From NCBI RefSeq assembly GCF_001418575.1, contig NZ_LIQR01000193.1, forward strand, positions 1-35,413: DNA of 35,413 bases, read 5' to 3'. Under the pieces are notes generated by a model. That model was not told the DNA's origin. It ran no database searches and saw nothing but the letters and a program-made list of their open reading frames with translations. How positions within the stretch are numbered: position 1 is the stretch's first letter; the number at the start of each line of letters is the position of its first letter. This DNA is from Peterkaempfera griseoplana. GTDB taxonomy: Bacteria > Actinomycetota > Actinomycetes > Streptomycetales > Streptomycetaceae. Positions 30,795-35,413 of the stretch are shown piece after piece. A program made the position numbers and the translations under genes.

Positions 30795-30850
30795 GGACCG
30801 GGCCGATGAGGACCGGGCCGATGACCACGGGACCGGCGACGACGGGGCCG
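30791..30850 (+). repeat. Four tandem 15-bp units at the start of the binding-protein gene
   Basis: Units at 30791, 30806, 30821 and 30836. The first two are identical (ATGAGGACCGGGCCG); the third and fourth are variants. They encode MRTGP-MRTGP-MTTGP-ATTGP. Because three units begin with ATG, starts at 30791, 30806 or 30821 are all possible. Copy number changes would alter only the cytoplasmic tail length. Confidence 0.88.
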
Positions 30851-32176
30851 GCCGACCCGGCCGGGACGACGGTCCGGACCAGGACGGTGACCGCCGCGGT
30901 GGTCGGCCTCTGCCTGGTGCTCACCGCCGCCCTGGGCATCACCCTCTACTCCCGGACGGCGGGCGGCAGCGTCAGCCTGCTCGCTTCCTGGACCGGCGAG
31001 GAGGAACGGGTCTTCCGCACCGTCCTGGACGCCTTCACCGCCGACACCGGCATCCGCGTCGACTACCAGGGCAGCAGCGCCCAGCGGGAGATCCTGCTCG
31101 GCGAGGTGCAGGCCGGCACCGAACCCGACATCGCGGTCCTCCCCAGCCCGGGCGAACTCGCCGACTACGCACTGGCCGGGCACCTCAGACCGCTGGGCTC
31201 CGTGCTGGGCACGGAGGAGCAGCAGTACAGCGCCACCTGGATCCCCCGGCTCACCGTCGGCGGCCGCCAGGACGTCTACTGGGTACCGGTGAAGGCCGAT
31301 GTGAAGAGCCTCGTCTGGTACGACACCCGGCGCTACCCCGGCCGGCCGCGCGACCGGCTCGCACCGCTGGTCACCCGAGGCGGCCAGTGGTGCGTGGGCA
31401 TGGGCAGCGACGCCACCTCGGGGTGGCCCGGCACCGACTGGATCGAGGACATCCTGCTCCAGCAGGCGGGCCGGGACACCTACCAGGCCTGGGCCACCGG
31501 CACCGGCAGCTGGACCTCCTCCGCCGTCCGCCGGGCCTGGCAGACCTGGCACGACCTGCTGACCGGGTCCCGTACGGCCGCCGTCCCGGAGGCGGTGCTC
31601 ACCACCGACTACCGGGACGCCGGCAGGGGCATGTTCGCCGCCCGGCCGACCTGCGCCCTGGAACACCAGGCCTCCTTCATCCGCGCCGGGTACCCCAGGA
31701 CGGGCGGCCACCCCGGGGTCCCACGGGGCGACTTCCTGCCGTCCTCCGAGCTGATCCCGCACGCTGACCGCGCCGCAGGCGCCCGCGAGGTCTCCGGGGA
31801 CCTCGCGGGGATGTTCCGCGACACCCCGCAGGCCCGGCGGCTGATGACCTATCTGGCCTCCGCCGCGGCCCAGCAGGCCTGGGCCGAGAACACCGCGGCC
31901 GACCAGATCCGCCCGCTGTCCGTCAACACCCGGGTGCCCTCGTCCGTCTACCGCACCGACCCGGTGACCACACATGTCGCCCAGGCCCTGCGCGCCCCCG
32001 GGACCACCTGCTACGACGCCTCCGACGCCATGCCCCCGGCGATGCGCGACGCCTTCCAGCGCGGAGTGCTGGAGTACCTCGCCGGCTCCCGGCCGCTGGA
32101 CGACCTGCTCGCCCGGCTGGACCACATCCGCACCTCGGTGCCCCGCACCCAGTGGCTCCCGTCGGTGTGCAGCTGA
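30791..32176 (+). CDS. Membrane-anchored extracellular solute-binding protein
   Basis: 461 aa. After a repetitive start and Arg residues, one membrane helix (about 33-53, VTAAVVGLCLVLTAALGITLYS) anchors the protein. No proper lipobox is present: C41 is preceded by leucine inside the helix. The outer part is a family-1 type binding protein (sugar-type): VSLLASWTGEEERVFRTVLDAF, ILLGEVQAGTEPDIAVLPSPGELADYA, YWVPVKADVKSLVWYD, GTDWIEDILLQQAG, LMTYLASAAAQQAW. No ABC permease or ATPase is near, so it probably senses a ligand for the membrane protein and PknG-like kinase, as GlnH does in mycobacteria. GlnH itself is an amino-acid type protein, so the ligand may differ. Start overlaps the upstream stop (ATGA). 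Confidence 0.87.
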   Translation: MRTGPMRTGPMTTGPATTGPADPAGTTVRTRTVTAAVVGLCLVLTAALGITLYSRTAGGSVSLLASWTGEEERVFRTVLDAFTADTGIRVDYQGSSAQREILLGEVQAGTEPDIAVLPSPGELADYALAGHLRPLGSVLGTEEQQYSATWIPRLTVGGRQDVYWVPVKADVKSLVWYDTRRYPGRPRDRLAPLVTRGGQWCVGMGSDATSGWPGTDWIEDILLQQAGRDTYQAWATGTGSWTSSAVRRAWQTWHDLLTGSRTAAVPEAVLTTDYRDAGRGMFAARPTCALEHQASFIRAGYPRTGGHPGVPRGDFLPSSELIPHADRAAGAREVSGDLAGMFRDTPQARRLMTYLASAAAQQAWAENTAADQIRPLSVNTRVPSSVYRTDPVTTHVAQALRAPGTTCYDASDAMPPAMRDAFQRGVLEYLAGSRPLDDLLARLDHIRTSVPRTQWLPSVCS

Positions 32177-32200
32177 CCGCCGGGCCCCCGAGGGGACGCC

Positions 32201-33007
32201 TCAGTGCGGGCTGGCCTGGGGCCGCTCGTCCACCGCCGCGTTGTACGCCGCCACCTGGGCCCGCCGCGTGGTGCGCTCCAGGGGCCGCAGCACCTCGTTA
32301 CGGGCCGCCATCTCCGAGGCGCTCACCGCGGCCCCGTGCCCGCCCGAGGCGATCGTCAGCAGCGCCGAGATCCGCTGCGCGGACTCCAGCACCCGCACCG
32401 CCCGCGGCGGATACCCCGGTGCCAGCAGCTCCCGGTGGCCACGCCGCCGGTACGACTCCAGCGCCCGCAGCGCCTCCGGGCCCGCCCCGGCGACATCCAT
32501 CCGGGCCAGCAGCGCCGTCGCCTCCCGCAGGCCCTCGGCCAGCTCCCGCTCGGCCTCCCGTAGGGTCGGCACATCGGCCGGTGGCGCCTCCCGTACGGGT
32601 GAGCAGCGCCACAGCACCGTGACCGAGCGGTCCCCGGGCGGCCCGTACCACTCCACCTCGGGCACCAGGCCCAGCGCCGGGCCGCCGGCCGTCAGCGCCG
32701 CCTGTCCGGCCGCCATCGCCTGCTGGTTGAAGTCCGCCGGTCCGGTCAGGCCCAGGGGGTGGCCGGGCACCGGCAGCGCCAGGCGGAAGCCGGACACCCC
32801 CAGCGCGCGCAGCCGCCCCAGCGCCCAGGTGAGCGCATGGCGCTCCTCCGGCCCGTCGCCGGGCAGGCCCGCCACCCGGTGGGACTCGTCACGGCCGACC
32901 ACGGCGGCGGCGGCGTCGTCCGGCGGGGCATGGCCGCTCAGCAGGGCATTGCCCCAGGCGGTCAGCCGTCCGGCACGGGTCTCCGCATCCAGGTTCTCGT
33001 CACGCAC
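32201..33007 (-). CDS. Conserved protein of unknown function
   Basis: 268 aa, soluble, not recognised. Features: a start MRDENLDAETRAGRLTAWGNALLSG, a region ALGVSGFRLALPVPGHPLGLTGPADFNQQAMAAGQAAL, the segment VEWYGPPGDRSVTVLWR, and a long charged helical region (about 140-250) with possible coiled coil. No catalytic motif or membrane helix is evident. Codon use matches real genes of the window. It starts at GTG 33007 with TAGGCT six bases upstream (33019-33014) and no ribosome site, so the mRNA may be leaderless. It converges on the binding-protein gene with only 24 bases between and diverges from the ABC ATPase. It may be unrelated to the sensor operon. Confidence 0.75.
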   Translation of the reverse strand: MRDENLDAETRAGRLTAWGNALLSGHAPPDDAAAAVVGRDESHRVAGLPGDGPEERHALTWALGRLRALGVSGFRLALPVPGHPLGLTGPADFNQQAMAAGQAALTAGGPALGLVPEVEWYGPPGDRSVTVLWRCSPVREAPPADVPTLREAERELAEGLREATALLARMDVAGAGPEALRALESYRRRGHRELLAPGYPPRAVRVLESAQRISALLTIASGGHGAAVSASEMAARNEVLRPLERTTRRAQVAAYNAAVDERPQASPH

Positions 33008-33058
33008 CGGACCAGCCTACGGACAAGGCCGTCATCCGCGTGGCGTAGGTTTGGTCCG
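33008..33058. promoter_or_regulatory. Near-symmetric divergent promoter region
   Basis: CGGACCAGCCTAC (33008-33020) and GTAGGTTTGGTCCG (33045-33058) are inverted copies with small differences. Each half carries a -10-like box, TAGGCT for the minus gene and TAGGTT (33046-33051) for the plus strand. Each lies six bases before a GTG. One ancestral promoter may have been duplicated in inverted form, or the dyad may be an operator. Confidence 0.45.
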
Positions 33059-33090
33059 TGCTCCGCGCGGCGCGCGCGGCGAAGTCGACA

Positions 33091-33131
33091 CGAGTGGACC
33101 GCACCCCTGGATCCGCCCCCGGATCCACTCG
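33091..33131 (+). promoter_or_regulatory. Leader hairpins before the ABC ATPase gene
   Basis: CGAGTGGA (33091-33098) pairs with TCCACTCG (33124-33131). Inside, GGATCC (33109-33114) can pair with GGATCC (33121-33126) over a 6-nt loop. The two hairpins share 33124-33126 and exclude each other. They lie in a leader of about 109 nt if transcription starts near 33058. Confidence 0.3.
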
Positions 33132-33166
33132 GGGAGGGCCGTATCCGATATGGGGAAGGCGTACGC

Positions 33167-33958
33167 ATGAGCGACGTTCTCGAGCTGGTGGACGTATCCG
33201 TGGTCCGCGACGGCCGCGCGCTGGTGGACCAGGTGTCCTGGTCGGTCGCCGAGGGCGAGCGCTGGGTCATCCTGGGCCCCAACGGAGCGGGCAAGACCAC
33301 TCTGCTGCAGATCGCCTCCAGCTACCTCTTCCCGACCAGCGGCACCGCCGCGCTCCTCGGTGAGAAGCTCGGCTCGGTCGACGTCTTCGAGCTGCGTCCC
33401 CGGATCGGCACCGCGGGCGCCTCCATGATCGACAAGCTGCCTCGCCGCCAGACCGTCCTGGACACCGTGCTCACCGCCGCCTACGGCATGACCGCCCACT
33501 GGCGCGAGCAGTACGACACCTCCGACGAGGCCCGCGCCCTCGCGCTGCTGGACCGGCTCGGCATGGGCCACTTCCGCGACCGCCGCTTCGGCACCCTCTC
33601 CGAGGGCGAGCGCAAGCGGACCCTGATCGCCCGCGCCCTGATGACCGACCCCGAGCTGCTGCTGCTGGACGAGCCCGCGGCCGGCCTCGACCTGGGCGGC
33701 CGCGAGGACCTGGTCCGGCGCCTCGGCGCCCTCGCCCAGGACCCTTACGCGCCGTCCATGGTGATGGTCACCCACCATGTCGAGGAGATCGCGCCGGGCT
33801 TCACGCACGTGCTGATGATCCGTCAGGGGCGGGTGCTGGCCGCCGGTCCCATCGACACCGAGCTCAACGCCCGCAACCTCTCGCTCTGCTTCGGGCTGCC
33901 GCTCACCCTGGAGCGCCGCGGCGACCGCTGGACCGCCCAGGGTCTGCCGCTCACCTGA
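33167..33958 (+). CDS. ABC transporter ATP-binding protein (stand-alone)
   Basis: A 263-aa ABC ATPase with all motifs: Walker A LGPNGAGKTTLL, Q-loop region after about residue 75, signature LSEGERKR, Walker B LLLLDEPAAGLD and H-loop VTHHVEEI. The LSEGE variant and the HHVEEIAPGFTHVL segment resemble the ModF/YlmA-type group of ATPases, whose partners and substrates are poorly known. No permease gene is adjacent. GGGGAAGG (33152-33159) 7 bases before the ATG decides the start. A clear hairpin ends the unit before nfeD. It may act outside transport, which is a guess based only on the missing permease. Confidence 0.9.
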   Translation: MSDVLELVDVSVVRDGRALVDQVSWSVAEGERWVILGPNGAGKTTLLQIASSYLFPTSGTAALLGEKLGSVDVFELRPRIGTAGASMIDKLPRRQTVLDTVLTAAYGMTAHWREQYDTSDEARALALLDRLGMGHFRDRRFGTLSEGERKRTLIARALMTDPELLLLDEPAAGLDLGGREDLVRRLGALAQDPYAPSMVMVTHHVEEIAPGFTHVLMIRQGRVLAAGPIDTELNARNLSLCFGLPLTLERRGDRWTAQGLPLT

Positions 33959-33981
33959 CCTCGCGTACCGTCCCGCGCACC

Positions 33982-34011
33982 CCGGCCGCCCGCCGCACGA
34001 CGGGCGGCCGG
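33982..34011 (+). terminator. Terminator after the ABC ATPase gene
   Basis: CCGGCCGCCCG (33982-33992), 8-nt loop, exact complement (34001-34011), then ATTCTCCCC. It lies 24 bases past the stop codon. Confidence 0.75.
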
Positions 34012-34038
34012 ATTCTCCCCATCGACCTGCGGAAACCG

Positions 34039-34067
34039 TTCCACGCCCGGCAGTTGCTCCCTAGGAT
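34039..34067 (+). promoter_or_regulatory. Candidate promoter for nfeD (leaderless)
   Basis: TTCCAC (34039-34044), 17-bp spacer, TAGGAT (34062-34067). The -10 box ends six bases before the GTG at 34074, so the mRNA may begin at that codon. The box also argues against the GTG at 34071. Confidence 0.5.
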
Positions 34068-34073
34068 GGAGTG

Positions 34074-34496
34074 GTGGACAGCTGGGTGTGGTGGCTTGTC
34101 GTCGCCGTGGGTCTGGGCATTCCGCTGGTGATCACCGCGATGCCGGAGTTCGGCATGTTCGCGGTGGGAGCCCTCGCCGCCGCGGGCGCCGCGGGGCTCG
34201 GCACCGGCGTGGTGGCCCAGTTCATCGTTTTTGTCGCGGTCTCCGTGGCCCTGCTGCTGGTGGTGCGGCCCATCGCCTACCGCCACCTCAGGCAGGGACC
34301 CCCGGTGCGGATGGGCATCGAGGCGCTCAAGGGCGCCAGCGCCGTCGTCCAGGAGCGGGTCGACGACCAGGGCGGCCGGATCAAGCTCAACGGCGAGATC
34401 TGGTCGGCCCGCGCGCTCAACCCCGGCACCGTCTACGAACCCGGCCAGCAGGTGGATGTCATAGAGATCGAGGGCGCGACCGCCCTCGTCGTGTAG
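34074..34496 (+). CDS. NfeD-family membrane protein
   Basis: 140 aa. Two or three membrane segments (WVWWLVVAVGLGIPLVITAM; FGMFAVGALAAAGAAGLG; FIVFVAVSVALLLVVRPI) are followed by a soluble beta-barrel of the OB type at about 75-140: ALKGASAVVQERVD, GGRIKLNGEIWSARAL, GQQVDVIEIEGATALVV. This is the short NfeD form. NfeD proteins act with SPFH partners in membrane organisation or quality control, and the next gene encodes just such a partner, 7 bases on. GTG 34074 is preferred over 34071 because the -10 box sits six bases before it. Confidence 0.9.
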   Translation: MDSWVWWLVVAVGLGIPLVITAMPEFGMFAVGALAAAGAAGLGTGVVAQFIVFVAVSVALLLVVRPIAYRHLRQGPPVRMGIEALKGASAVVQERVDDQGGRIKLNGEIWSARALNPGTVYEPGQQVDVIEIEGATALVV

Positions 34497-34503
34497 GGAG
34501 AGC

Positions 34504-35413
34504 GTGTTGGAACCCGTCCTCATCGTCCTGGTCATCCTGGTGGTGCTGGCCTTCATCGCACTGATCAAGACGATCCAGGTCATCCCGCAGGCCAGTGCCG
34601 CGATCGTCGAGCGCTTCGGCCGCTACACCCGCACGCTCAACGCAGGGCTCAACATCGTGGTGCCGTTCATCGACACCATCCGCAACCGCATCGACCTGCG
34701 CGAGCAGGTCGTCCCGTTCCCGCCGCAGCCGGTGATCACCCAGGACAACCTGGTGGTCAACATCGACACCGTCATCTACTACCAGGTCACCGACCCGCGC
34801 GCCGCCACCTACGAGGTCGCCAGCTACATCCAGGCGATCGAGCAGCTCACCGTCACCACGCTGCGCAACATCATCGGCGGCATGGACCTGGAGCGCACGC
34901 TGACCTCCCGCGAGGAGATCAACGCGGCGCTGCGCGGCGTCCTGGACGAGGCCACCGGCAAGTGGGGCATCCGCGTCAACCGCGTCGAGCTCAAGGCCAT
35001 CGAGCCGCCCACCTCCATCCAGGACTCGATGGAGAAGCAGATGCGCGCCGACCGCGACAAGCGCGCCGCCATCCTCACCGCCGAGGGCACCAAGCAGGCC
35101 GCCATCCTCACCGCCGAGGCCCAGGCCGCGGTGCTGCGCGCCGACGGTGAGGCCGCGGCCATCCGCACCGTCTTCGAGTCCATCCACGCGGGCAACCCCG
35201 ACCAGAAGCTGCTGGCCTACCAGTACCTGCAGACCCTTCCCAAACTCGCCGAGGGCGACTCCAACAAGCTCTGGATCATCCCCAGCGAGGTCGGCGAGGC
35301 CCTCAAGGGACTCGGCGGCGCCTTCGCGGGCTTCGCCGGCGGCCCCACCGGCAACGGCCACCAGCCGGCCGGCCCCACCCCGCCCGCCGACCGCGACAAG
35401 GGCGCCGCCCGCC
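34504..35413 (+). CDS. SPFH/band-7 (stomatin-like) protein, 3' end beyond window
   Basis: At least 303 residues, open at the window edge. One N-terminal membrane helix (PVLIVLVILVVLAFIALI) is followed by the SPFH domain (IPQASAAIVERFGRYTRTLNAGLN, DLREQVVPFPPQPVITQDN, DTVIYYQVTDPRAATY, IIGGMDLERTLTSREEIN), an Ala/Glu-rich coiled coil at about 180-220 and a Gly/Pro-rich tail. Stomatin-type proteins form large oligomers that organise membrane domains and proteases. With nfeD it forms the usual pair. GTG 34504 and TTG 34507 both follow GGGAG (34496-34500) closely; the TTG has the better spacing. The first stop codon is not in the window. Confidence 0.93.
   Translation, partial: MLEPVLIVLVILVVLAFIALIKTIQVIPQASAAIVERFGRYTRTLNAGLNIVVPFIDTIRNRIDLREQVVPFPPQPVITQDNLVVNIDTVIYYQVTDPRAATYEVASYIQAIEQLTVTTLRNIIGGMDLERTLTSREEINAALRGVLDEATGKWGIRVNRVELKAIEPPTSIQDSMEKQMRADRDKRAAILTAEGTKQAAILTAEAQAAVLRADGEAAAIRTVFESIHAGNPDQKLLAYQYLQTLPKLAEGDSNKLWIIPSEVGEALKGLGGAFAGFAGGPTGNGHQPAGPTPPADRDKGAAR
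35065..35119 (+). repeat. 22-bp direct repeat in the SPFH coiled coil
   Basis: The segment at 35065-35086 recurs exactly at 35098-35119 (offset 33 bp). It encodes AAILTAE twice, 11 residues apart, within the coiled coil of the SPFH protein. Probably a short internal duplication that keeps helix phase. Confidence 0.75.

Noticed and set aside
23946-32176. Mobile element or recently acquired island
   Set aside because: Base composition and codon use look like the flanks, and I saw no integrase, direct-repeat ends or tRNA border. It looks like a resident operon.
33058-33363. 101-codon frame starting at the GTG after TAGGTT
   Set aside because: Arg/Gly/Pro-rich shadow composition and overlap with the ABC ATPase start in another frame. 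A short leader peptide cannot be fully excluded.

Overview
The window is very GC-rich DNA, with high G+C at third codon positions and many GTG starts. It carries gene families typical of Streptomycetaceae: a streptophobe-type membrane protein, a 40-residue SGM_5486-type protein, a PknG-like kinase, and an InhA-type FabI next to FabG. I read it as a chromosomal segment of Streptomyces or a close relative. I saw no tRNA, rRNA, insertion sequence, prophage or CRISPR array, and noticed no TTA codon in the genes read. Bases 1-19 are not genomic. They match the Tn5/Nextera mosaic end at 17 of 19 positions, so the window begins at a contig end and the first gene is cut there.

Layout, left half. A truncated type-B carboxylesterase (22-1446) converges on a GAF + SpoIIE-type PP2C phosphatase (1591-2937, minus). 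Divergent from the phosphatase is fabG-fabI (3207-4699), which catalyses the two reduction steps of type II fatty-acid synthesis and ends in a 20-bp-stem terminator. Next is a glycerol operon glpF-glpK-glpD (4905-9041). A GntR/FadR-type regulator (9066-9737, minus) diverges from a CynX/NimT-type MFS permease (9835-11124), with a perfect palindrome lying on the permease -10 box. A 40-residue membrane protein and a SixA-type phosphatase follow. On the minus strand are serB and a streptophobe-family membrane protein. A double-FHA ABC exporter resembling Rv1747 (15115-17703) converges on a Tat-type secreted lytic transglycosylase (17783-18634, minus). A 460-base non-coding stretch then precedes an overlapping SDR-queA pair (19097-20949, minus) and a divergent GAF histidine kinase/NarL response regulator pair (21139-22993). 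A thioesterase closes this half.

The most interesting part is 23946-32176. A Trypco2-domain protein diverges from an operon of five genes, three of whose junctions are ATGA overlaps. They encode (1) a trypsin-like protease fused to what looks like a STAND NTPase without its P-loop, (2) a PknG-type kinase with two N-terminal zinc ribbons and a C-terminal TPR-like region, (3) a von Willebrand A protein with intact MIDAS and a C-terminal zinc ribbon, (4) a four-helix membrane protein with a large outer domain, and (5) a membrane-anchored solute-binding protein. No ABC permease or ATPase accompanies them. The layout resembles the mycobacterial GlnX-GlnH-PknG sensing pathway joined to protease, Trypco2 and vWA parts known from predicted NTP-dependent conflict systems. 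My inference is an outside-in sensor that controls a kinase/protease response in the cytoplasm.

The right end has a conserved protein of unknown function (32201-33007, minus). It diverges, from a near-symmetrical promoter region, from an ABC ATPase (33167-33958). An NfeD/SPFH pair follows, and the SPFH gene runs off the window. Several genes have a -10-like hexamer 6-8 nt before the start codon and no clear Shine-Dalgarno sequence, so leaderless transcription seems common here.
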